NCBI GenBank assembly: GCA_963808705.1
Contig: CAWEHB010000016.1
Coordinates: 558,001-622,000 of the forward strand
Origin: JASHPR01 sp963808705
Lineage (GTDB): Bacteria > Actinomycetota > Actinomycetes > Streptosporangiales > Streptosporangiaceae
Reading direction: 5' to 3'
DNA length: 64,000 nt
The notes beneath the pieces were generated by a model that was not told where the DNA came from, searched no databases, and saw only the letters and a list, made by a program, of their open reading frames with translations. Shown here piece after piece: positions 39,926 through 49,298 of this stretch (position 1 is its first letter; every line of letters begins with the position of its first letter). Position numbers and translations under genes: made by a program.

Positions 39926-40756
39926 GTGGCGGGCAAGAAAGAGCGGCAGCGCAAACTGGCCAGGGAGCGCTATCAGCGCCGGGCGACCCGGCAGGCCCAG
40001 CGGGACCGGCGAACCCGGCAGTGGACGATCGGCGTCACCGCCGTCATCGTGGTGGTCGGCATCGCGGTGGGCGGCGTCCTGTTCGCCGGCCGGTCCACGG
40101 GGACCACGACCACGCCTGCGGCCACGCCGAGCGCCACCGCCAGCCCGACGCCGAGCCCCACGCCCTCCACGGTGGCCGAGCCCGCGACGCACTGTACCTA
40201 CCTCGCGAACCCGCCTGCCGCGCGCAAGGTGAGCTTCCCGCCGGCCACGCCGGACTACAAGGCCACCTACCAGGCGACGATCACGACCAACCGCGGCCCC
40301 ATCGTGATCGACCTGCTGAACAGCAAGGCCACCTGCACGGTGAACTCGTTCGTGCACCTGGCCACGGCGGATTTCTACGACGACACCCCGTGCCCCCGGC
40401 TGAGCACCTCCGGGGGCCTGTACATGCTGCAGTGCGGTGACCCGACAGGCAAGGGAAGCGGCGGCCCGGGTTACGAGTTCGCCAGCGAGAACCTGGCCGG
40501 CGCCACGTACCCGGCGGGGACGCTGGCCATGGCCAACGAGACCGGCGTGCCGGACAGCAACGGCAGTCAATTTTTCCTGGTATATAAAACCTCGTCACTA
40601 CCGCCCGATTACACGCCGTTTGGCAAGATCGTCAGCGGGCTTAATATCCTCCAGGATGTAGGAAAGCGGGGATACGGGCCGCCGCTCAGCTCGTCCGGCG
40701 GCGGGGCGCCCAAGGAGAGCGTGGAAATCGAGAGCGTGACCATAACGAAGACATGA
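39926..40756 (+). CDS. Membrane-anchored cyclophilin-type peptidyl-prolyl isomerase
   Basis: 276 residues. A basic N-terminus (1-32), one transmembrane helix (about 33-53), a Thr/Pro/Ser-rich extracytoplasmic linker (about 58-85), then a cyclophilin domain (about 110-276): NRGPIVIDLL, FYDDTPCPRL, GSGGPGYEFASEN, GTLAMANE and NGSQFFLVY are family blocks. The usual catalytic Arg in the FHR motif is Arg in CPRL here. Proline isomerase for exported proteins is the likely role. GTG start with AGGAGG. The same gene occurs near relA in Streptomyces. Confidence 0.9.
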   Translation: MAGKKERQRKLARERYQRRATRQAQRDRRTRQWTIGVTAVIVVVGIAVGGVLFAGRSTGTTTTPAATPSATASPTPSPTPSTVAEPATHCTYLANPPAARKVSFPPATPDYKATYQATITTNRGPIVIDLLNSKATCTVNSFVHLATADFYDDTPCPRLSTSGGLYMLQCGDPTGKGSGGPGYEFASENLAGATYPAGTLAMANETGVPDSNGSQFFLVYKTSSLPPDYTPFGKIVSGLNILQDVGKRGYGPPLSSSGGGAPKESVEIESVTITKT

Positions 40757-40840
40757 CTGGAGCGGCGCCACCCGCCAGGTACCTGGCGGGGAGCTCCGGG
40801 GGGCCGTTCCCCCGGCCAGCACTGAGCAGGAGGTTCGCCG

Positions 40841-42079
40841 GTGAGCACCGCCAGCGATGCGTGGGGCAGGGTAGCCGACGACGGCACCGTTTACGTGCGT
40901 ACCGCCGCGGGCGAGCGCGTGGTGGGCTCGTGGCAGGCCGGCAGCCCCGACGAGGCTCTCGCCTTCTTCCAGCGCAAGTTCGCGGCGCTGGAGACCGAGG
41001 TCAGCCTGCTCGAGCAGCGGATAGCGACCACCGACCTCTCCCCCGCCCACGCGGAGGCGACGATCACCCGGCTGCAGGCCGCCGTGGCCGACGCGCACGC
41101 GATCGGCGACCTGGACGGGCTGCGCAGCCGACTCGAGGCGATGACCGGGCTGGTCGATCACCGGCGCGAGGAGCACAAGGCCGCCCGGGAGCAGGCCCGC
41201 ACCGAGGCCCTCGAGGCCAAGGAGCGCATCGTCGCCGAGGCCGAGCGGATCGCGGCCGAGGCGACGCACTGGAAAGTCAGCGGCGAGCGGATGCGCCAGC
41301 TGCTCGAGGAGTGGAAGGCCGCGCCGCGCGGCGACCGGGCGACCGAGACGGCGCTGTGGAAGCGGCTGTCCGCGGCGCGCAACGCCTTCACCAAGCGCCG
41401 CAAGGCGTACTTCGCCGGCCTGGAGGAGGAGCGCGAGGGGGCCAGGGCCCGCAAGGAGAAGCTGTGCGTGGAAGCCGAGGCCCTCGCCTCCTCGACCGAC
41501 TGGGGACCGACCGCGTCCGCGTTCCGCGAGCTGATGCGGTCGTGGAAGGAGGCGGGCCGGGCCGACCGCGCCGCGGAGGAGGAGCTGTGGGGCCGGTTCA
41601 AGACGGCTCAGGACGGCTTCTTCCAGGCCCGGGCGCAGGTGCTGCACGCCAAGGACGCGGAGCTGCGCGAGCACGCGAACGTCAAGACACAGCTGCTCGC
41701 CGAGGCCGAGAAGCTGGTGCCGGTGACCGACCCGCGCGCGGCCCGGGCCACGCTGCGCGGCATCCAGGAGCGCTGGGAGCAGGCGGGAGCCGTGCCGCGG
41801 GAAGCGCACGAGCAGCTGGAGGGCGGGCTGCGGCGGGTCGAGGAGGCGGTGCGCCGGGCCGAGGACTCGCAGTGGCGCCGGTCGAACCCCGAGGCCCTGT
41901 CGCGGGCCCGGGGGACGGTGGAGCAGATCCGGTCCGCGATCAGCCAGCTTGAGGGCCAGCTCGCGCGGGCGCAGGCGAACGGTGACACGAGGGCGCAGCA
42001 GCAGGCCGAGGAGGCGCTGGCGGCGCGGCGGTCCTGGCTGGCCGAAGCCGAGCGCACCCTGGCCGAGCTGTCCAGCTGA
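40841..42079 (+). CDS. DUF349 coiled-coil protein
   Basis: 412 residues, mostly charged helix, with DUF349 repeats (about 130-205 and 212-285; RMRQLLEEWKAAP, AFRELMRSWKEAGR) and long coiled coils before and after. The N-terminus (AWGRVADDGTVYVRT) is typical of the actinobacterial family. Function unknown. GTG with AGGAGG. It is convergent with relA; a shared hairpin lies between the stops. Confidence 0.85.
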   Translation: MSTASDAWGRVADDGTVYVRTAAGERVVGSWQAGSPDEALAFFQRKFAALETEVSLLEQRIATTDLSPAHAEATITRLQAAVADAHAIGDLDGLRSRLEAMTGLVDHRREEHKAAREQARTEALEAKERIVAEAERIAAEATHWKVSGERMRQLLEEWKAAPRGDRATETALWKRLSAARNAFTKRRKAYFAGLEEEREGARARKEKLCVEAEALASSTDWGPTASAFRELMRSWKEAGRADRAAEEELWGRFKTAQDGFFQARAQVLHAKDAELREHANVKTQLLAEAEKLVPVTDPRAARATLRGIQERWEQAGAVPREAHEQLEGGLRRVEEAVRRAEDSQWRRSNPEALSRARGTVEQIRSAISQLEGQLARAQANGDTRAQQQAEEALAARRSWLAEAERTLAELSS

Positions 42080-42090
42080 GCACGCCGGGG

Positions 42091-42109
42091 TCCGGGGGTT
42101 ATCCCCGGG
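42091..42109. terminator. Bidirectional terminator between DUF349 gene and relA
   Basis: CCGGGG (42092-42097) and CCCCGG (42103-42108) pair around a 5-base loop in the 35-base gap between convergent stops. It could serve both strands; no clear U-tract. Confidence 0.5.
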
Positions 42110-42114
42110 CTAAC

Positions 42115-44730
42115 TCAGTTCGTTATCCGGTAGACGTCGTAGACGCCGTCCACGGAACGGACCGCGCGCAGGACGTGGCCCAGGTGCTTGGGGTCGCCCA
42201 TCTCCACGGTGAACCGGCTGACCGCGACCCGGTCCCTGGTGGTGGTCACCGACGCGGACAGTATGTTGACGTGCTGGTCGGAGATGGCCCGGGTGACGTC
42301 GGAGAGCAGGCCGGTGCGGTCCAGCGCCTCGGTCTGGATGGCCACCAGGAACAGCGAGCCTTCGCGCGGCGACCAGTGCACCTTGACCACCCGCTCCGGT
42401 TGCGATTCGAGCAGGTGGCGGAGGTTGACGCAGTCGGAGCGGTGCACGGACACCCCGTTGCCGCGGGTGACGAAGCCGGTGATGGAGTCGCCGGGCACCG
42501 GCGTGCAGCACTTGGACAGGCGCGCCCACACGTCGGCCGAGCCCTCGACGACGACGCCGGAGTCCCCCGCGGGCTGCGGCTTGGGCGCGCGGGTGAGCAG
42601 CGTGGTCTCGGCGAGGTCCTCCTGCGCGCCCGCGATGCCGCCCGCCGACTTGACCAGCTTGGCCACGACCGACTGCGCGCTCACGTGACCCTCGCCGATC
42701 GCGGCGTACAGCGACGACAGGTCCGCGTAGCGCAGGTCGTGGGCCACCGCGAGCAGCGCGTCGCCGGTGGCGAGCCGCTGCAGCGGCAGCCCCTGCTTGC
42801 GCATGGTCCGCGCGATCGCGGCCTTCCCGGCCTCGGCGGCCGCCTCCCGGCGCTCCTTGGAGAACCAGTGCCTGATCTTGTTCCTGGCGCGGGCGCTCTT
42901 GACGAACTGCAGCCAGTCCCGGCTGGGTGCGGCGTCCTGGGCCTTGGAGGTGAAGATCTCCACGGCGTCGCCGTTGTTCAGCTCGCTCTCCAGCGCGACC
43001 AGGCGCCCGTTGACCCGGGCGCCGATACACCGGTGGCCGACCTCGGTGTGGATCGCATAGGCGAAGTCCACCGGCGAGGCTCCCTGCGGCAGCGCGATCA
43101 CCTCGCCGCGCGGCGTGAACACGTACACCTCGGCGGCGCCGAGGTCGAACCGGAGCGACTCCAGGAACTCGGCCGGGTCGGTGGTCTCCCGCTGCCAGTC
43201 GACGAGCTGGCGGAGCCAGGCCAGGTCCGCGGTGCCGCTCCCGCCGCCCGCGGTCGTCTCCTCCTTGTACTTCCAGTGAGCGGCCACGCCGTACTCGGCC
43301 CGCCGGTGCATGCCCCAGGTCCTGATCTGCAGCTCAACCGGCTTGCCCTCGGGCCCGATCACGGTCGTGTGCAGCGACTGGTACATGTTGAACTTCGGCA
43401 TCGCGATGTAGTCCTTGAACCGCCCGGGTACCGGGTTCCACCGGGCGTGGACCGTGCCGAGCGCCGCGTAGCAGTCGCGGACCGAGTCGACCAGGACGCG
43501 GATTCCCACTAGGTCGTAAATGTCATCAAAGCCGACATTCCTGGCTATCATTTTCTGGTAGACCGAGTAGTAGTGCTTCGGCCGGCCGGTCACCCGCGCC
43601 TTGACCTTCGCCTCGCGCAGGTCCGCGGAGACGTACTCGATGACGTCCTGCAGGAACACGTCCCGTCGCGGGGCACGCTCGGAGACCAGCCGCGCGATCT
43701 CGTCGTAGCGCTTGGGGAACAGCATCGAGAAGGCCAGGTCCTCGAGCTCCCACTTGACGGTGTTCATGCCGAGCCGGTGCGCGAGCGGCGCGAAGATCTC
43801 CAGCACCTCGCGCGACTTCTGCTCCTGCTTCTCGCGCGGGAGGTAGCGGAGCGTCCGCATGTTGTGCAGCCGGTCCGCGAGCTTGATCACCAGGACCCTG
43901 ATGTCGCGGGACATCGCGACCACCATCTTGCGGACCGTCTCAGCCTGGGCCGCCTCGCCGTACTTGACCTTGTCGAGCTTGGTCACCCCGTCGACGAGCG
44001 TCGCGACGTCATCGCCGAACTCGCGGCGCAGTTCGTCCAGCTTGTAGTCGGTGTCCTCGATGGTGTCGTGCAGCAGGGCGGCGCAGAGCGTCTCGGAGTT
44101 CATGCCCAGCTCGGCCAGGATCGTGGCCACCGCGAGCGGGTGGGTGATGAACGGGTCGCCGCTCTTGCGCACCTGGCCGGCGTGCTGGCGGGCCGCGACG
44201 TCGTAGGCGCGCTCGATGAGCCGCACGTCCGCCTTGGGGTGCGTGGCGCGGACCGTCTTGATCAGGGGCTCGAGCACCGGGTTGGCGCCGCCGCCCCGGG
44301 GCGCCCCGAGCCGGGCTAGCCGGCGGCGGACGGCCGCGGTACCGGCGGCGGCCGCGCTGGTGTCGCCCGCGGGCGCGGCCCGCGCGGGCAGGACCCCGCC
44401 GCGGGCCCGGCTCGGCAGGGCGCCGTTGCGGGTGCGCCCGGAGGCGGGGGCCTTTGCGGGCGCGGCGCTGGCCGGGGAGCTGTCTGCGGGCGAGACCGCG
44501 GCAGGCCCGCCGGCTGCGGCAGTTCCGCCGGCTGCGGCAGTTCCGCCGGCTGCGGCCGCGGCGCCCGGGGATGACGGCTGGCCGGCCGCGTCGGGCGCAG
44601 CCTCGGCCTCAGCCGGGGCCACCCCGCCGTCCGCCGCGGGCAGCTCCGGTCCGGTCTGGTCCTGCTGCCCCGAGTCGGCCTGGGTGACGTCGGTTGCGGC
44701 CGTCCCGGCCGTTACCACGTCACCGGCCAC
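42115..44730 (-). CDS. relA: Bifunctional (p)ppGpp synthetase/hydrolase
   Basis: Makes and degrades the alarmone (p)ppGpp in the stringent response. 871 residues. A disordered Ala/Gly/Pro-rich N-terminus (1-120, with an 18-bp DNA repeat near 44512-44555) precedes the HD hydrolase domain (HPLAVATILAELG; His-Asp at about 221-222 in LLHDTIEDTDY), the synthetase domain (about 350-460; GRPKHYYSVYQKM, YQSLHTTV), TGS (about 500-560; VYVFTPRGEVIALPQG), a helical region and C-terminal ACT (about 795-871). An intact HD site indicates a dual-function Rel. ATG 44730. Downstream of apt by 76 bases, as in Streptomyces. Confidence 0.95.
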   Translation of the reverse strand: MAGDVVTAGTAATDVTQADSGQQDQTGPELPAADGGVAPAEAEAAPDAAGQPSSPGAAAAAGGTAAAGGTAAAGGPAAVSPADSSPASAAPAKAPASGRTRNGALPSRARGGVLPARAAPAGDTSAAAAGTAAVRRRLARLGAPRGGGANPVLEPLIKTVRATHPKADVRLIERAYDVAARQHAGQVRKSGDPFITHPLAVATILAELGMNSETLCAALLHDTIEDTDYKLDELRREFGDDVATLVDGVTKLDKVKYGEAAQAETVRKMVVAMSRDIRVLVIKLADRLHNMRTLRYLPREKQEQKSREVLEIFAPLAHRLGMNTVKWELEDLAFSMLFPKRYDEIARLVSERAPRRDVFLQDVIEYVSADLREAKVKARVTGRPKHYYSVYQKMIARNVGFDDIYDLVGIRVLVDSVRDCYAALGTVHARWNPVPGRFKDYIAMPKFNMYQSLHTTVIGPEGKPVELQIRTWGMHRRAEYGVAAHWKYKEETTAGGGSGTADLAWLRQLVDWQRETTDPAEFLESLRFDLGAAEVYVFTPRGEVIALPQGASPVDFAYAIHTEVGHRCIGARVNGRLVALESELNNGDAVEIFTSKAQDAAPSRDWLQFVKSARARNKIRHWFSKERREAAAEAGKAAIARTMRKQGLPLQRLATGDALLAVAHDLRYADLSSLYAAIGEGHVSAQSVVAKLVKSAGGIAGAQEDLAETTLLTRAPKPQPAGDSGVVVEGSADVWARLSKCCTPVPGDSITGFVTRGNGVSVHRSDCVNLRHLLESQPERVVKVHWSPREGSLFLVAIQTEALDRTGLLSDVTRAISDQHVNILSASVTTTRDRVAVSRFTVEMGDPKHLGHVLRAVRSVDGVYDVYRITN

Positions 44731-44806
44731 ATGTGCTCCTCACGTCCGCCGAAGTGAACATTCTATCGGCGGTCGATTCATGACGTGCCCGGCTCCTTGC
44801 GGTCCG

Positions 44807-45382
44807 TCACACCGCCAGCAGCGAGCGGACCTCGAGGCCGGGCAGGCGGGCACGCCCGTCCAGGAAGCCGAGTTCCAGCAGGACCGAGACGCCGGCGACC
44901 TCCGCGCCGCTGCGGCGGACCAGGCTGGCGGTCGCGGCCGCGGTCCCGCCGGTGGCCAGCACGTCGTCGACGATCAGCACCCGCTCGCCGGGCTCGAAGG
45001 CATCGGTGTGCACCTCGACCGTGGCCGAGCCGTACTCGAGCTGGAACGACTCGGAGTAGGCCTTGGCCGGCAGCTTGCCCTGCTTGCGGACCGGGACGAA
45101 GCCGGCCTGCAGGCAGCAGGCCACGGGGGCGGCGAGGATGAAGCCGCGCGCCTCGATCCCCACCACCTTGTGGATCTCGCCCCAGCCGGCCTCCCCCGGC
45201 CGCTCCTGGTGCCCGGCCGCGATCGCCGCCACCACCGCCGCGAACACGGCGCCGTCGGCCAGCAGCGGGGTGATGTCCTTGAACACGATCCCCGACTGGG
45301 GGTAGTCGGGGATATCCCGGATCCTGGTGCGGATCAGCTCGGGCAGACCGGAGTCGGCCGAGGCCGCGAGGCCGCTGCACAC
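44807..45382 (-). CDS. apt: Adenine phosphoribosyltransferase
   Basis: Salvages adenine to AMP with PRPP. 191 residues from GTG 45382. Type I PRTase: PRPP-binding motif VLIVDDVLATGGTAAA (about 131-146), GIEARGFILAAPVA and KLPAKAYSESFQLEYG are typical Apt signatures. The frame is open further upstream into secF without similarity. It sits between secF and relA, the standard actinobacterial order. Confidence 0.94.
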   Translation of the reverse strand: MCSGLAASADSGLPELIRTRIRDIPDYPQSGIVFKDITPLLADGAVFAAVVAAIAAGHQERPGEAGWGEIHKVVGIEARGFILAAPVACCLQAGFVPVRKQGKLPAKAYSESFQLEYGSATVEVHTDAFEPGERVLIVDDVLATGGTAAATASLVRRSGAEVAGVSVLLELGFLDGRARLPGLEVRSLLAV

Positions 45383-45392
45383 GGTGGCGGCT

Positions 45393-46724
45393 CTACCGGC
45401 GCTTCTTCTTGCCCGCCGGCCGGCGCCGGGCCGAACTGGACCTCCTGGGCTGCTGCCGCGGCCCCGGCCGGGCACCGGGGGCGCCCCGCGGCACCGGGCC
45501 GGAGGCCGACCGCGCCGCGGGGACCGGCTCGGCGGGCCCGGCCTCCGCCGCGCCGCCGTCGGCGGCGGCCTCGTCGTAGTCATCGTCGAGCGGTTCGGCG
45601 GCCGAGTCCGCGCCGCGGCCGGCCGGGACCTGCGGGCCGTTCCCGGCCGCGGTGTCCGGCCCGGTCCCGTCCGCCGGGCCCGGGCCGCGCCCGGCGACTC
45701 CCGCCTTCTCCGCCTTGGCCCGGGCCCGCTGGGCGGCGCGCCCGCCCGACGCGCGCAGCGCCACGCGCCGGGCCAGGTTCTTGTACTGCGGCTCGCGTTC
45801 CTTCAGGTCCGCGAGCACCGGCGTGGCAATGCAGATCGAGGAGTAGGTGCCGGACAGCATGCCGACGAACAGCACCAGCGCCAGGTCCTGCAGCTCGCCG
45901 GTGCCGAGCACGATGACGGCGACCAGGAGGATCGCCGTGACCGGCAGCAGCGCGATCAGCGAGGTGTTGATGGACCGGACCAGCGTCTGGTTCAGGGCCA
46001 GGTTGGCCGCCTGGCTGTAGGTACTTCGCTCGGTGGCGAGCAGCCCCGCGGTATTCTCCCGCACCTTGTCGAACACGACCACGGTGTCGTAGAGCGAGTA
46101 GCCGAGGATGGTGAGCAGCCCGATCACGGTGGCCGGGCTCACCTGGAAGCCGGCCAGCGCGTAGATGCCGGTCGTGATCACGATGTCGTGGATGAGCGCG
46201 ACGAACGCGGCGGCGGCCATCCTCCACTCGAACGCGATCGACAGGTAGGCCACGATCAGGACCAGGAACACGATCAGCCCTTCCAGGGCCTTGTGCGTGA
46301 TCTGCGAGCCCCAGCTCGCGCTGGTGAAGGTCACGCTGACCGCGCCGGGTCCCCCGGCCACGTGCAGGTCGCTGGCGAGCGCGTCCTGGACCTTGCTCTG
46401 GTCGGCAAAGGTCAGCTTGTCGGTCTGCACCTGCCACTTGGCCTTCTGGCCCACGCCGAGCTGCGTCACGATCGGGTCATCGCCGCCGCCCGCATCCTTC
46501 ACCACCGAGCTGATCTGGGTCGTGGAGACCCCGGGCGCCTGGAAGATGAACAGGTTGCCGCCCTTGAACTCGACGCTGTAGTCCAGCCCGCGGAACAGCA
46601 GCGCGGCGATGCTGATCACCAGGATCACCCCGGAGATCGTGTACCAGAGCTTCTGCCTGCCGACAAAGTCGAACGAGACCTCGCCGCGGTACAGCCGGCC
46701 GCCGATGCTGCCGAGCCGGGACAT
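45393..46724 (-). CDS. secF: Protein translocase subunit SecF
   Basis: With SecD uses the proton gradient to aid late steps of Sec export. 443 residues: TM1 (about 25-45; YTISGVILVISIAALLF), SVEFKGG motif in the periplasmic-side domain, then TM2-6 (about 150-300; IVFLVLIVAYLSIAFEWR, TVIGLLTILGYSLYDTVVVFDKVREN). After about 320 comes a long charged, Pro/Gly/Ala-rich cytoplasmic tail ending in KKKRR. ATG 46724 overlaps the secD stop (TGATG). Confidence 0.95.
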   Translation of the reverse strand: MSRLGSIGGRLYRGEVSFDFVGRQKLWYTISGVILVISIAALLFRGLDYSVEFKGGNLFIFQAPGVSTTQISSVVKDAGGGDDPIVTQLGVGQKAKWQVQTDKLTFADQSKVQDALASDLHVAGGPGAVSVTFTSASWGSQITHKALEGLIVFLVLIVAYLSIAFEWRMAAAAFVALIHDIVITTGIYALAGFQVSPATVIGLLTILGYSLYDTVVVFDKVRENTAGLLATERSTYSQAANLALNQTLVRSINTSLIALLPVTAILLVAVIVLGTGELQDLALVLFVGMLSGTYSSICIATPVLADLKEREPQYKNLARRVALRASGGRAAQRARAKAEKAGVAGRGPGPADGTGPDTAAGNGPQVPAGRGADSAAEPLDDDYDEAAADGGAAEAGPAEPVPAARSASGPVPRGAPGARPGPRQQPRRSSSARRRPAGKKKRR

Positions 46725-48655
46725 CACGCCTCCTTGGGGTCGGTCCGGGGCGGGGCGGGGGACGAGGCCCCGCCGGGCACCCGGCCGGGCTGGGCGGGGC
46801 CGGGCTGCGGCCGGGGCGCCGGGCGCCTGCTGCCGCGCCACGGCGAGCGCGCGCCGAGCCGGGCCGGGTCCAGCCCGGACAGCGGGTGCCCGCCGCCGTA
46901 GAACTTGGTCCGGGCCAGCAGCGTGACCATCGGCTTGGTGAACAGGAACACCACGACCACGTCGACGACCGTGGTCAGGCCGAGGGTGAACGCGAAGTTC
47001 TGGACGTCAGAGATGGCGAACTTGTACAGCACCGCGGCGGCGATAAAGGACACGGTGTCGGAGACCAGGATCGTCCGCCGGGCGCGATGCCAGCCGCGTT
47101 CCACGGCGGTCCGCAGCGTCTTGCCGTCCCGGACCTCGTCCCGCAGCCGTTCGAAGAACACCACGAAGGAGTCGGCGGTGATGCCGATCGCGACGATCAG
47201 GCCCGCGATGCCGGCCAGCGACAGGGTGAAGCTCTCGTACAGGCTGAGCAGCACCACGGACAGGTAGGTCAGCAGCCCCGCGATGGCCAGGCTGGAGATC
47301 GCCACGATGCCGAGGCCCCGGTAGTAGAGGAACGCGTAGACGACCACCAGGAATAGGCCGAACGCGCCCGCGAGCAGGCCGGCCTCCAGCTGGGACGAGC
47401 CGAGCTCGGCGCTGACCGAGGTTTCCGACAGTTCCTGGAAGGTGATCGGCAGCGCACCGTAGTTCAGCACGTTCGACAGGTTGTCGGCCTGGCTCTCGGT
47501 GAACGTGCCCTGGATCTGGGCCGTCCCGGTGTCCAGCACGGCGCCCATGTAGGGCACGGCGACCGGCGTGCCGTCCAGCACGATGGCGAAGTAGTCAAGT
47601 TCCGATTTCGGCTGCGAGGTGGTGGCGTCGTAGTAGTTGTCGTACATCTTGGTGCTCAGCGCGCCGAACTTCGTGGTGCCCTCGCCGTTGAAGGTCAGGT
47701 TGACGTACCAGTCGCCGTTGGACTGCAGGGTGACCGATGACCCGCCCAGCTTGAGCATCTCGCCGGTGACCAGGGCCTTGTCCAGCGCGTACTTCTCGCC
47801 CTGGTAGCAGGTGACGGTCTGGATGTCCGGGTTGTCCCAGTTGTTGGGTTCGGTACCGTAGATTTCTTTCTTCCAGTCCGCGTTGCTGCAGTTCAGCTTG
47901 TCGAACTGGGCCTTGACCGTGGGGCTGAGCAGGGCGGCGTTGCCCTGGGCCTCGGGGTCGGTGGTCGTGGCCAGCTTCGGGCTCGTCGACCCCGACGGGG
48001 TCGCTGACGGGCTGGGCGACGGGGTCGGCGAGGCGCTCGCCTTGGGCTTGGCTTTGGCCGCCGACGCGGCCCCGCCCGCCAGGCGCTGGGCGCTCACCGC
48101 CAGGCCGTGGCTGCCCGAGCCCTCCCCGAGGGCCGACGACGACTTGCTCGGGGTCGCGCTCGCCGTGGCCTTCGCGCTCGGCGTCGGGCTCGGCGTCGGG
48201 CTCGGGGTCGGGCTCGGGGTCGGCGTCGGCGCGGTGGCGTAGTTGGGGGCCACCAGCAGCACCTGGCGGAAGCGCAGCTGGGCGGTGGTCCCCACCAGGT
48301 TGACGACCTCCTGCGATCCCTTGCCCGGCACGGTGACGTTGATGAGGTCGCTGCCCTGCGACGTCACCGACGCCCCGTTGAAGCCCGCGCCGTTGACCCG
48401 GCTGTTCATGATCGAGATCGCGGTGGCCATGTCCGCCGCGAGCTGGCTCGACGTCGTTCCCTGGGGCGGGACCGCCTTCAGGGTCACGGTGGTGCCGCTG
48501 GAGATGTCCAGGCCGCGGCCGACCTTGAACCGCCCGTGCCAGCTCGCGGGCTGGAACAGGGCGCTGCCCAGGACGCCGAGCACGAGAACGACGATCAGCG
48601 CGACCAGCGCCAGGAGTGAGCGTCCCGGATGGGACGTGGTGGTAGGGGGGGCCAA
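46724..48655 (-). CDS. secD: Protein translocase subunit SecD
   Basis: Partner of SecF. 643 residues: TM1 (about 13-33), the extracytoplasmic P1 domain interrupted by a Pro/Thr/Ser/Ala-rich insert (about 143-235, PTPSPTPS repeats and a basic-Ala stretch) common in actinobacteria, then GTAQIQGTFTESQADNLSNVL and TM2-6 (about 440-590; GITADSFVVFFERLRDEV). The tail is Pro/Arg-rich. The first codon appears to be TTG at 48655, with AAGGA about 11 bases upstream. Follows yajC after 40 bases. Confidence 0.94.
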   Translation of the reverse strand: MAPPTTTSHPGRSLLALVALIVVLVLGVLGSALFQPASWHGRFKVGRGLDISSGTTVTLKAVPPQGTTSSQLAADMATAISIMNSRVNGAGFNGASVTSQGSDLINVTVPGKGSQEVVNLVGTTAQLRFRQVLLVAPNYATAPTPTPSPTPSPTPSPTPSAKATASATPSKSSSALGEGSGSHGLAVSAQRLAGGAASAAKAKPKASASPTPSPSPSATPSGSTSPKLATTTDPEAQGNAALLSPTVKAQFDKLNCSNADWKKEIYGTEPNNWDNPDIQTVTCYQGEKYALDKALVTGEMLKLGGSSVTLQSNGDWYVNLTFNGEGTTKFGALSTKMYDNYYDATTSQPKSELDYFAIVLDGTPVAVPYMGAVLDTGTAQIQGTFTESQADNLSNVLNYGALPITFQELSETSVSAELGSSQLEAGLLAGAFGLFLVVVYAFLYYRGLGIVAISSLAIAGLLTYLSVVLLSLYESFTLSLAGIAGLIVAIGITADSFVVFFERLRDEVRDGKTLRTAVERGWHRARRTILVSDTVSFIAAAVLYKFAISDVQNFAFTLGLTTVVDVVVVFLFTKPMVTLLARTKFYGGGHPLSGLDPARLGARSPWRGSRRPAPRPQPGPAQPGRVPGGASSPAPPRTDPKEA

Positions 48656-48695
48656 TGCTCGTCTGTCCTTCAGGTTCGGTCGGGCCTAGGCGCCG

Positions 48696-49100
48696 CTAGA
48701 TGTTCCGGTCCTGGGGGTTCCAGTCGTCGGCGCGGGGCTCGTCGTCACTGGCGGCATCGGCCGGGGGGTCCGGGGACGGCTCGGGCCCGGTGCCGCTGGC
48801 GGCGTCCTGCGGGACGGGCACCACCGCCCGCCGCATCATCCGGATGTTGACCCCGGGGGCGACCTCGATCATGACGTCGTCGTTGTCTTCCACGGACGTC
48901 ACGGTGCCGTACATCCCGCTCGTGGTCCGGACCCGCGCCCCGGGGACGACGCTGGTCTGCGCCTGCTGGGCCTGGCGGGCCCGGGAGCGCCGGGTCATCG
49001 TCATGTACACGATCATGAACAGCACGACGATGAGGATGATGGGCAGGAGGCTGGTGCCTGACGACTTCGTCGAGGCCGCGAGAATCGTTATGTTCCCCAT
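48696..49100 (-). CDS. yajC: Preprotein translocase subunit YajC
   Basis: Small membrane partner of SecDF. 134 residues: one transmembrane helix (about 17-36; SLLPIILIVVLFMIVYMT), basic RRSRARQAQQ, then the YajC core VVPGARVRTTSGMYGTVTSV with IRMMRRAV; an acidic tail follows (95-134). ATG 49100, GGAAGG upstream. Heads yajC-secD-secF. Confidence 0.93.
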   Translation of the reverse strand: MGNITILAASTKSSGTSLLPIILIVVLFMIVYMTMTRRSRARQAQQAQTSVVPGARVRTTSGMYGTVTSVEDNDDVMIEVAPGVNIRMMRRAVVPVPQDAASGTGPEPSPDPPADAASDDEPRADDWNPQDRNI

Positions 49101-49273
49101 CGCGGGGCATCCTTCCAGTTGTTTGTGCAGTGGCCGGGCAACCCGCCCGGGCGCTGGGCCTGCGCGAGGCCGACACCCGCGCCAGGCGGCTGTCGTAGGC
49201 CAACTGCCGAAGTGTAGCGGCGCGCACGCGGCTAACCAACAGGCTACGGTGTCTGAGCCGTGATCGTGACCAG

Positions 49274-49298
49274 CCCTTAACGGCTTTGCCGTTACGGG
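49274..49298 (-). terminator. Terminator after ruvB
   Basis: CCCTTAACGGC (49274-49284) and GCCGTTACGGG (49288-49298) form an 11-bp stem with one mismatch and a TTT loop, directly beside the ruvB stop. No U-run follows; actinobacterial I-shaped type. It separates ruvCAB from yajC-secDF. Confidence 0.6.
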